Below are positions 1-5,416 of a stretch of 5,416 bases of DNA, in pieces. The notes beneath the pieces were generated by a model. The model did no database searches. It saw only the letters and a program-made list of their open reading frames with translations, and was not told where the DNA came from. This DNA comes from Candidatus Melainabacteria bacterium (GTDB lineage Bacteria > Cyanobacteriota > Vampirovibrionia > Obscuribacterales > Obscuribacteraceae), in contig JACQVM010000443.1 of assembly GCA_016209785.1 (NCBI GenBank), forward strand, positions 1 to 5,416, read 5' to 3'. Position numbers and translations under genes: made by a program. The first letter of the stretch is position 1. Each line of letters opens with the position of its first letter.

Positions 1-1693
1 CACCTATTGCTGCTGCCTCTGCCACAGCCTCATGCTCTATTAAGGCCTCCTCCACCTCGCCTGGACCAACACGTTTGCCCGCAACCTTGATGGTGTCGTC
101 AGAGCGCCCAAACAAAAAATAAAAACCATCCTCATCTACCTTAGCCCAATCCCCGTGATACCAAACATCAGGAAATCGGCTAAAGTACGTGTCAATGTAG
201 CGATCAGGATCTTTGAGGAATCCCTTGGTCATAGATGGAGCTGGTTTCTTGCACACCAAGTGTCCAATCGAATTGCAAATACTGTGTCCAGAGTCATCAA
301 CCACATCTGTCGCCATGCCAAGTCCGGGTCCGCCCAAAGTGCATGGCTTTAATGGCATTACTGGCAGTGGCTGCAAGAGGCACCCAACAAGCTCTGTGCC
401 CCCCGATATATTGATGATGGGACAACGCTTGCGTCCGACCTTGTTGAAAAACCACATGTAGCTGTCGTAATCCCATGGCTCTCCGGTAGAGCCTAAGAGT
501 CTCAAGCTTGACTGGTGGTGCTTATCAACCCATTCATCTCCTGAGGGACGCAGCACCCTTACCACCGTAGGGCTGATGCCCAAAGTAGTTACCTGATGCT
601 TGTCGACCATGTCCCAAATACGATCAGGGTTGGGGTAATTTGGGGCGCCCTCAAAAAGAACCATGGTGCCACCCCAGAAAGTAACACCAATCATTTCCCA
701 TGGTCCCATCATCCAGCCAATATCAGTTACCCAGAAAAATACGTCACCGGGTTGCACATCAAAAGCAAAGCCAAGCTCCTTGGCAATCTGGGCCAACGCA
801 CCTGCATGAGTATGAACTGTCCCCTTGGGTCGGCCGGTTGTGCCTGACGTATACAGGTACATCGAAGGATGCTCCGCAGGCAGCCTAGCTGTAGTTGGGC
901 AGGGTGCAATCTTATCAACCAGATCCTCCCAGCGCACATCTCGACCGTCGCTCCAGGAAGTCTCCAGTCCACAATGATTCAGGACGACTATATGTTCTAG
1001 CTTCGGTAACATCTCAGCAGCCTTGTCAGCATCAGGCTTAATTGGTATTACCTTGCCACGACGTCGCCCGGCGTCAGCAGTAAAAAGGATGCGCGCCTCA
1101 GAATCCGCAAGGCGAGCAGCCAAAGGTTGATCTCCAAAGCCACTAAAAACAGGAACAGCCACAGCACCAATCTTCAGGCAGCCAAACAAAACCGCCACCA
1201 CTTCAGGCACCATGGGCATGTAAATCCCTACAGCATCGCCTGCTCCGATACCAAGCCTAACTAAGGCAGCCGCAACACGAGATGACATCTCATAAAGCTC
1301 ACCATAAGAGAGTCTGCTGGTGGCACCGTCATCACCTTCCCAAATAATGGCCGGGTGCTCAGCACCAACACTTACGCGGCTGCCATGAGAGCGTCCGGCA
1401 TTGAGATGCCAATCGAGACAATTGGCGTATATATTGAGCTCGCCTCCGACAAACCATTTAGTCCAAGCAAAGCCGGCAGAAACATCCAGCAAGCGAGAGT
1501 ATGGCGTATACCACTCAAGCCCCAGGTATTCAAGAGCAGCATTCCAAAACCACTCAATATCATCTGTAGAGCGAGCAACAAGCTCTTGCCAGCTCTCACT
1601 GCCATATCTCGTCATAAAGTCCGAAACGCGGCATTGTAAGTACTTGCCAGTGGGCTGCCAGATGGTTTCTGTTTTCGTCATGGTTGTGCTCAT
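1..1693 (-). CDS. AMP-forming short-chain acyl-CoA synthetase (acetyl-CoA synthetase-like), 3' end outside window
   Basis: The enzyme should join a carboxylic acid to coenzyme A through an acyl-AMP intermediate in the cytoplasm. The 564 codons seen start with an N-terminal cap like that of acetyl-CoA synthetase (about residues 24-96, including WFVGGELN and NCLDWHL). The AMP-binding domain follows, with the P-loop-like YTSGTTGRPKG at 281-291, TDIGWMMGPW at 323-332, GSTGEPW at 401-407, SGGTE at 430-434 and YHGDW at 512-516. The hinge region GRSDDTIKVAGKRVG spans 529-543. Family members run to roughly 640-660 residues, so the last 80-100, including the catalytic lysine motif, are missing at the window edge. 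The ATG at 1693 is the first possible start after an in-frame TAG at 1729-1727 and has GAGGA just upstream; a second ATG at 1681 is less well placed. The acyl-pocket residues differ from those of true acetyl-CoA synthetase, so I do not call it acs. From memory it resembles an actinobacterial-type ligase subfamily of unknown substrate. The family call is firm; the substrate is unknown. Confidence 0.93.
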   Translation of the reverse strand, partial: MSTTMTKTETIWQPTGKYLQCRVSDFMTRYGSESWQELVARSTDDIEWFWNAALEYLGLEWYTPYSRLLDVSAGFAWTKWFVGGELNIYANCLDWHLNAGRSHGSRVSVGAEHPAIIWEGDDGATSRLSYGELYEMSSRVAAALVRLGIGAGDAVGIYMPMVPEVVAVLFGCLKIGAVAVPVFSGFGDQPLAARLADSEARILFTADAGRRRGKVIPIKPDADKAAEMLPKLEHIVVLNHCGLETSWSDGRDVRWEDLVDKIAPCPTTARLPAEHPSMYLYTSGTTGRPKGTVHTHAGALAQIAKELGFAFDVQPGDVFFWVTDIGWMMGPWEMIGVTFWGGTMVLFEGAPNYPNPDRIWDMVDKHQVTTLGISPTVVRVLRPSGDEWVDKHHQSSLRLLGSTGEPWDYDSYMWFFNKVGRKRCPIINISGGTELVGCLLQPLPVMPLKPCTLGGPGLGMATDVVDDSGHSICNSIGHLVCKKPAPSMTKGFLKDPDRYIDTYFSRFPDVWYHGDWAKVDEDGFYFLFGRSDDTIKVAGKRVGPGEVEEALIEHEAVAEAAAIG

Positions 1694-1697
1694 AGCA

Positions 1698-1702
1698 TCC
1701 TC
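1698..1702 (-). promoter_or_regulatory. ribosome binding site of the acyl-CoA synthetase
   Basis: On the minus strand GAGGA lies four bases before the ATG at 1693 (GAGG with a five-base spacer). This good Shine-Dalgarno match supports 1693 over the in-frame ATG at 1681, which has no comparable motif at the right distance. Confidence 0.7.
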
Positions 1703-1740
1703 AGCTAAACTACTTTCTGAACAAGACTAGGATCGTTCAT

Positions 1741-1773
1741 TGCTATCAAGCACGTGCTACTCCCAGTCTGCTA
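1741..1773 (+). repeat. three TGCTA direct repeats with a 14-bp period
   Basis: TGCTA occurs at 1741-1745, 1755-1759 and 1769-1773, so the starts are exactly 14 bp apart. The middle copy overlaps the right half of the AGCACGTGCT palindrome. The bases between copies are not conserved, so this is a spaced-motif pattern rather than a true tandem repeat. It could be a set of half-sites for a regulator, but five-base units recurring three times can be coincidence. Confidence 0.35.
1749..1758. promoter_or_regulatory. 10-bp perfect palindrome AGCACGTGCT, candidate operator
   Basis: The sequence AGCACGTGCT reads the same on both strands and sits near the middle of the divergent intergenic region. 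Symmetry stops at exactly ten bases, because the flanking A/A pair does not match. Its position between two divergent promoters suits a dimeric repressor or activator. A 10-bp palindrome can also arise by chance, and no regulator gene is present in the window to pair with it. Confidence 0.35.
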
Positions 1774-1809
1774 AGAGCCTAGATTGTACCTGATGCGCCA
1801 ACATCAAGT

Positions 1810-1815
1810 TATACT
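1810..1815 (+). promoter_or_regulatory. possible -10 box (TATACT) for the permease operon
   Basis: TATACT matches the sigma-70 type consensus TATAAT at five of six positions. The only -35-like hexamer upstream is TTGTAC at 1784-1789, with a 20-bp spacer that is too long, and there is no extended -10 TG. Transcription would begin near 1822, only about seven bases before the TTG start at 1829 and downstream of that start's AAAGG ribosome binding site. Either this is not the real promoter or translation starts differently, so I rate it low. Confidence 0.25.
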
Positions 1816-1820
1816 AAAGG
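1816..1820 (+). promoter_or_regulatory. ribosome binding site supporting the TTG start of the permease
   Basis: AAAGG ends eight bases before the TTG at 1829, an acceptable spacing. The alternative ATG at 1859 (codon 11) has only GAGAGA at 1838-1843, 15 bases away and too far to serve well. An in-frame TAA at 1823-1825 rules out any earlier start, so the choice is between TTG 1829 and ATG 1859. Confidence 0.5.
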
Positions 1821-1828
1821 CTTAAGTT

Positions 1829-3262
1829 TTGAACCTTGAGAGAACCTCATACAAATTCATGCTCGTCGCCATCGCATGCCTCACCGTATTTCTTGTCATG
1901 GCATTGCTTATGTATACGCGCCGGCTGTCTGCGTTGTTAGCCTTGCCCATCATGGCTTTGCTCATTTCGCTTGTAGGAGGCATTCCTGGCAATGAGATTC
2001 TTTCCAAGGTCTTCGGCGAAGGCTCCCTCAAGCTACACAATGCCTACACTACAACCATGTTTGGCGCGGTGCTCGCTGAGCTTATCAACAAACAAGGTAT
2101 AGCAAAGTCACTAATCCGCTGGGTAGCAGAGTTTGCTGGCGACAATCCTTTTGTCCTGGGCATTCTTTTGACCGCAACTACTGCACTCTTGTTTTCGACG
2201 CTGGGCGGGTTAGGTGCTGTAATTATGGTCGGTACAATAGTGCTTCCAGTAATGATGTCCTTAGAAATCCCAACGCTGACAGCCGGTGCGCTTTTCCTGT
2301 TTGGCATAAGTATTGGTGGCATGTTTAACTTGTCTAACTGGCAGGTATATACAGATATTTTGGGCATTAATCGTTCACAAATAATTGAATTTGTTATTCC
2401 CTTTGCAGGCGTCATGGGAGCCTTGGTTCTCACTTTTCTAGGCATGCAACTTAAAATGCTGAAGAGTCGGGAGTATATTGCTGCACTGTTGGGTTTGATG
2501 CTGCTTGGCTATATATTATCCGGATCGTTCCACCAAGGCAGGGGAGACTATGCAACACAGGCTGCTGATGCTGCATCCCTTGCAGCCACAAGCATTGTTT
2601 TTTCCATCCTCATTATTTATGCTGCATACAGACATTGGCGCAAGGTAAGTTCAATGTCTGGGCTGGCTCTGGCAACACCATTTATTCCTCTTTTGCTGGT
2701 GTTGTTTTGCCGCTGGGATATCATTCCAGCATTTCTTGCCGGCATTGCATATGGTGCACTTATCACATGGCAACACAACTCCATTACAATGCTTACACGC
2801 TCCATTTTAGATGGCATTTCAACTGTCATCCCAGCAGTGGCACTTATGATAGGAATTGGCATGTTGCTTGCCGCAGTGATGCATCCCCAGGTTGCAAATG
2901 CTATGGCACCGTTGTTAACACAAGTGGTACCAACGCACGCTATACCATACGTAACTGTGTTCACAATCGCCGCTCCGCTGTCACTCTACCGAGGTCCACT
3001 CAGTCTTTGGGGTATGGGAAGCGGGCTTGTGGCCTTAATTCAAAAAACAACAGCTCTTGGCTCACAAGCAATCATGGGAATGCTATTATCAGTAGGGCAA
3101 GTACAAGGCATTTGTGATCCCACCAGCACTCATATTGTGTGGACAGCTACCTATCTTGGCACAGACACCCAAGCACTTTTGGCACGCACCATCCCTTACG
3201 TCTGGGTTGGTGTCTTCTTAGGACTTTGCCTGGCTGTAATTCTCGGATATGTTCCTTGGTAG
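1829..3262 (+). CDS. polytopic inner-membrane permease, probably of the ion transporter superfamily (organic-anion carrier type)
   Basis: This complete 477-residue protein is very hydrophobic, with about 11-13 likely membrane spans and short polar loops. Clear spans lie near residues 11-29, 34-51, 107-125, 128-145, 150-168, 186-206, 216-232, 250-268, 297-314, 331-350 and 454-474. The longest polar stretch, about 233-247, lies mid-protein and suggests two halves of similar size. Gly-rich membrane segments (STLGGLGAVIMVG at 123-135, GISIGGMFNLSN at 159-170) and a late polar patch (GQVQGICDPTSTH, 423-435) recall the re-entrant loops of ion transporter superfamily carriers for gluconate, citrate and C4-dicarboxylates. 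That assignment is inference from overall character, not a diagnostic motif. There is no ATP-binding motif, so transport should be secondary. The start is probably TTG; ATG 1859 would remove ten residues before the first span and not alter the fold. It is the first gene of an operon with the hydantoinase-like gene, so it probably imports that enzyme's substrate. Confidence 0.85.
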   Translation: MNLERTSYKFMLVAIACLTVFLVMALLMYTRRLSALLALPIMALLISLVGGIPGNEILSKVFGEGSLKLHNAYTTTMFGAVLAELINKQGIAKSLIRWVAEFAGDNPFVLGILLTATTALLFSTLGGLGAVIMVGTIVLPVMMSLEIPTLTAGALFLFGISIGGMFNLSNWQVYTDILGINRSQIIEFVIPFAGVMGALVLTFLGMQLKMLKSREYIAALLGLMLLGYILSGSFHQGRGDYATQAADAASLAATSIVFSILIIYAAYRHWRKVSSMSGLALATPFIPLLLVLFCRWDIIPAFLAGIAYGALITWQHNSITMLTRSILDGISTVIPAVALMIGIGMLLAAVMHPQVANAMAPLLTQVVPTHAIPYVTVFTIAAPLSLYRGPLSLWGMGSGLVALIQKTTALGSQAIMGMLLSVGQVQGICDPTSTHIVWTATYLGTDTQALLARTIPYVWVGVFLGLCLAVILGYVPW

Positions 3263-3267
3263 GCAGG
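3261..3267 (+). promoter_or_regulatory. ribosome binding site of the HyuA-like gene overlapping the permease stop
   Basis: The purine-rich AGGCAGG begins inside the permease TAG codon (3260-3262), and its final AGG lies five bases before the ATG at 3273. Ribosomes finishing the permease would be released on this site, so translational coupling is likely. This supports co-transcription of the two genes. Confidence 0.6.
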
Positions 3268-3272
3268 TAGAT

Positions 3273-5416
3273 ATGGTTCAATCTGTCCGAATTGGGATTG
3301 ACGTAGGCGGCACCTTTACTCATGCCGTGGCACTTGACGGATTAAGCTTAGCAATTCTAGGAAAAGTTAAAGTGCCGACAACGCACCAGGCACCAGAAGG
3401 CGTAGCTAAAGGAATTATCCAGTCCTTACTAGAATTGCTCAGCCAGACCAGAATTGCCCCTGATGACGTAGGATTTATTGCCCATAGCACAACTCAAGCC
3501 ACCAACGCCCTGTTGGAGGGAGACGTGGCACCAGTAGGAATATTGGGCATGGGAGCCGGAGCCAATGCTTGGCTGGCTCGACTAGCCACCAACATCGGAC
3601 ACATCAAGTTAGCCCCAGGGAAATTGTTGACCACCTATCACCGCTTCATTGACACCACAACCACACCAAGCGATTCGGCAATCCAGGAAGCACTGGGTGA
3701 GCTCATAACACGTGGAGCAAAGGCCATCGCTATCAGTGAGTCATTCAGTGTCGACAGCCCTGACACGGAAACACGTGCACTGTCCATCGCACACCAGATG
3801 GGTTTGCCTGCAACAGCCGGCTCGGCTGTCAGCCAACTGTATGGACTAAAGGTACGCACCCGCACTGCCGTCATTAACGCCTCTATGCTACCTAAGATGA
3901 TCGAAGCTGCAGACATGACGGAACACAGTGTTCGTGAGGCAGGCATACAGGCACCGATTATGATTATGCGCTCCGATGGTGGTGTCATGGACATAGATGC
4001 CATGCGCAAGCGACCCATAATGACCATGCTCTCAGGACCTGCGGCAGGCGTTGCCGCTGCCATGATGTATCTCCATATTTCCGACGGCATATTCATGGAA
4101 GTAGGAGGAACAAGCACCGACATCTCCGCAATTCGCAATGGAAAGGCGCTGGTCAAATCAGCCGAAGTGGGTGGTCACAGAGTCTATATGCGCACCCTGG
4201 ACGTAAGAACGCTAGGGATAGCGGGTGGCTCAATGTTGAGAGTACATAATGGAGCACTCGTAGACGTAGGTCCACGCAGTGCACACATTGCAGGGCTTAA
4301 GTATGCGTCTTTCTCGGAGCCCCTGGCAAATCCTTGTGTCCGCTTCCTTAAGCCCTGCCCGGCAGACCCCAGCGATTACACAGCGCTGTCTGACGGCGAA
4401 GGGCAAGCAATTGAGTGCCTTACCACAACTTGTGCTGCAAACCTGCTTCACCTGGTACCAGATGACGACTGCGCTCTCGGCAACCAAGACGCCATTAAGA
4501 CTGCATTTGACGTCTTGGGCAATCTGCTCCACATAAGCCCAGAAAAGCTAGCTGAGCACATTTTGCAACTGAGTGCTGCTAAGGTTATCCCTGTGGTCCA
4601 ACGGCTTCTTGCTGACTATAAACTTGATCCACAAATTGTGACTCTTGTTGGAGGCGGTGGTGGTGCAGCAGCCCTTACTCCTTTTACAGCACAAGAGATG
4701 AACTTAAGACACAGCTTGGCTCAGAATGCCGATGTCATCTCGGCTATTGGTGTTGCCCTGGCTCTGGTTCGTGAGACTGTGGAAAGACAAATTATCCATC
4801 CTGATGCTGACGATATCTTGCGCATACGACAGGAAGCCCACTCTCAGGTTCAGAAAATGGGCGCTGATCCATCCACCATTGAAATTCATGTCGAGATTGA
4901 CTCCCGAACCAATGTCGTGCGCGCTACCGCCAGTGGTGCTACAGCATTTGCAACAGGAGTTCAGGCAAAACAAGAATTGTCTTTACAAGAGCGTCAACAG
5001 CTTGTGGCAAACTCTATGAGAGTTAGCATAGAAGAAATAACCCTGGCAGCTCAAACGGCATGCTTTCAAGTCTTTGGCGCAACCACCATTGCCAAGCGCC
5101 TGGGAGGACTGGTTAAATTCAAGTGCCACTCACTGCGCACAGTCGATGCTTCTGGCATTATTCGCCTGCAGACACAAAATGGCATAGTAAGACTCACCAC
5201 TGTCAACCAGGCAGAAAAGACAATTGCCGACCTTGCTGAAGAGCATTCCCAGTATGGCGATGCAGGCAGGATTATTCCTCCCATTATGCTGCTTGTAGGA
5301 CCTAAGCTAGTTGATCTATCGGGACTATTGGACATCACCCAGGTTATTGCATTGGCTAAAATCGAACTTGAAAGCATACCGCAAGATGACAAGATAATTG
5401 TCATCGCCAATCTGCC
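3273..5416 (+). CDS. hydantoinase/oxoprolinase family protein, A-type (HyuA-like) ATPase subunit, 3' end outside window
   Basis: The gene runs open from ATG 3273 to the window edge, 714 codons without a stop or frameshift. The N-terminal domain starts with the phosphate-binding motif IDVGGTFTHA (9-18), followed by HSTTQATNALLEG (71-83), as in the hydantoinase A N-terminal family. The hydantoinase A domain has MRSDGGVM (232-239), MLSGPAAGV (252-260), EVGGTSTDIS (276-285), GIAGGS (315-320) and the Gly-rich LVGGGGGAAAL (458-468). These are sugar kinase/Hsp70-type ATPase motifs. Family members use ATP to open cyclic amides such as 5-oxoproline or N-methylhydantoin, or, in acetone and acetophenone carboxylases, to carboxylate ketones. 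The usual DMGGTSTD motif has Glu at 276 in place of Asp. Acetone carboxylase A-type subunits are about 700-720 residues, so the end is probably close. No signal peptide is seen, so the protein is cytoplasmic. It lies 10 bp after the permease and is probably co-translated with it. HyuA proteins often need a HyuB partner, which is not in this window. The family is certain, the substrate unknown. Confidence 0.93.
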   Translation, partial: MVQSVRIGIDVGGTFTHAVALDGLSLAILGKVKVPTTHQAPEGVAKGIIQSLLELLSQTRIAPDDVGFIAHSTTQATNALLEGDVAPVGILGMGAGANAWLARLATNIGHIKLAPGKLLTTYHRFIDTTTTPSDSAIQEALGELITRGAKAIAISESFSVDSPDTETRALSIAHQMGLPATAGSAVSQLYGLKVRTRTAVINASMLPKMIEAADMTEHSVREAGIQAPIMIMRSDGGVMDIDAMRKRPIMTMLSGPAAGVAAAMMYLHISDGIFMEVGGTSTDISAIRNGKALVKSAEVGGHRVYMRTLDVRTLGIAGGSMLRVHNGALVDVGPRSAHIAGLKYASFSEPLANPCVRFLKPCPADPSDYTALSDGEGQAIECLTTTCAANLLHLVPDDDCALGNQDAIKTAFDVLGNLLHISPEKLAEHILQLSAAKVIPVVQRLLADYKLDPQIVTLVGGGGGAAALTPFTAQEMNLRHSLAQNADVISAIGVALALVRETVERQIIHPDADDILRIRQEAHSQVQKMGADPSTIEIHVEIDSRTNVVRATASGATAFATGVQAKQELSLQERQQLVANSMRVSIEEITLAAQTACFQVFGATTIAKRLGGLVKFKCHSLRTVDASGIIRLQTQNGIVRLTTVNQAEKTIADLAEEHSQYGDAGRIIPPIMLLVGPKLVDLSGLLDITQVIALAKIELESIPQDDKIIVIANL

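Larger units (their letters stand above)
1694..1828. other. divergent intergenic region between the ligase and the permease operon
   Basis: This 135-bp stretch separates two divergently transcribed genes and must hold both promoters if they are transcribed independently. It carries a perfect palindrome, a short direct-repeat series and one recognisable -10-like hexamer, each listed separately. On the minus strand I see only isolated half-matches: TTGATA at 1749-1744 resembles a -35 box and TACAAT at 1788-1783 resembles a -10 box, but they are not in a workable order or spacing with each other. No convincing stem-loop terminator is visible. A shared regulator acting on both genes is plausible from the layout alone. 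Confidence 0.7.

Noticed and set aside
1..1693. Annotation of the ligase as acetyl-CoA synthetase (acs) or acetoacetyl-CoA synthetase
   Set aside because: The N-terminal cap is of the acetyl-CoA synthetase type, but the pocket tryptophan is missing. The SGGTE motif only loosely recalls acetoacetyl-CoA synthetase, so neither symbol is justified.
1705..1740. Minus-strand mini-ORF of 11 codons plus stop, just upstream of the ligase (start ATG at 1740, stop at 1707-1705)
   Set aside because: It could be a leader peptide, but it has no clear ribosome binding site, no run of one amino acid and no attenuator-like hairpins before the ligase start.
2044..2445. A 133-codon minus-strand open frame inside the permease gene
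   Set aside because: It is antisense to conserved hydrophobic spans. Its Pro/Lys/Thr-rich translation is what hydrophobic coding sequence gives when read backwards.
2635..3117. A 160-codon plus-strand open frame inside the permease gene
   Set aside because: It is in another frame of a well-supported membrane protein gene. Its translation is rich in His, Ser and Cys without membrane spans or motifs, as expected of an out-of-frame reading.
3638..4156. A 172-codon open frame on the minus strand within the HyuA-like gene
   Set aside because: It lies wholly inside a gene whose plus-strand frame carries several hydantoinase A motifs. Its Met/Ser-rich translation looks like an antisense shadow and shows no recognisable domain.
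4302..4460. Cysteine cluster in the HyuA-like protein (Cys355, Cys362 and several further Cys up to about residue 396)
   Set aside because: The spacing does not match a known metal-binding or iron-sulfur motif, and the surrounding residues look like an ordinary hydantoinase A linker region.

Overview
The window holds parts of three protein-coding genes in a divergent layout and no RNA gene, insertion sequence or CRISPR array that I can see. Base composition is close to balanced and the genes are tightly packed, so this is bacterial chromosome. The protein families (a short-chain acyl-CoA ligase, a polytopic permease and a hydantoinase/oxoprolinase A-type ATPase) are common in anaerobic Actinobacteria such as Coriobacteriia and in Firmicutes. 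The sequence alone does not fix the taxon, and that placement is a low-confidence guess.

Layout: (1) positions 1-1693, minus strand, carry the first 564 codons of an AMP-forming acyl-CoA synthetase of the acetyl-CoA synthetase type; its C-terminal end lies off the left edge. (2) Positions 1694-1828 are a 135-bp divergent intergenic region with a 10-bp perfect palindrome, three TGCTA repeats spaced exactly 14 bp apart, and a possible -10 box. (3) Positions 1829-3262, plus strand, encode a complete 477-residue multi-spanning inner-membrane permease that probably starts at TTG. (4) Positions 3273-5416, plus strand, carry the first 714 codons of a hydantoinase/oxoprolinase A-type protein, open to the right edge. 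It starts 10 bp after the permease stop, and its ribosome binding site overlaps that stop.

Taken together this looks like a catabolic module. A permease would import a small, probably anionic metabolite. The HyuA-type ATPase would act on it, by ATP-dependent opening of a cyclic amide or carboxylation of a carbonyl compound, both known in this superfamily. The divergent ligase would activate a carboxylic acid to its CoA ester. The ligase has the acetyl-CoA synthetase fold and motifs but has lost the tryptophan that limits that enzyme to acetate, so its substrate is probably not acetate. The substrate of the whole module cannot be read from the window; the genes just beyond the right edge, especially a HyuB partner, would be most informative.
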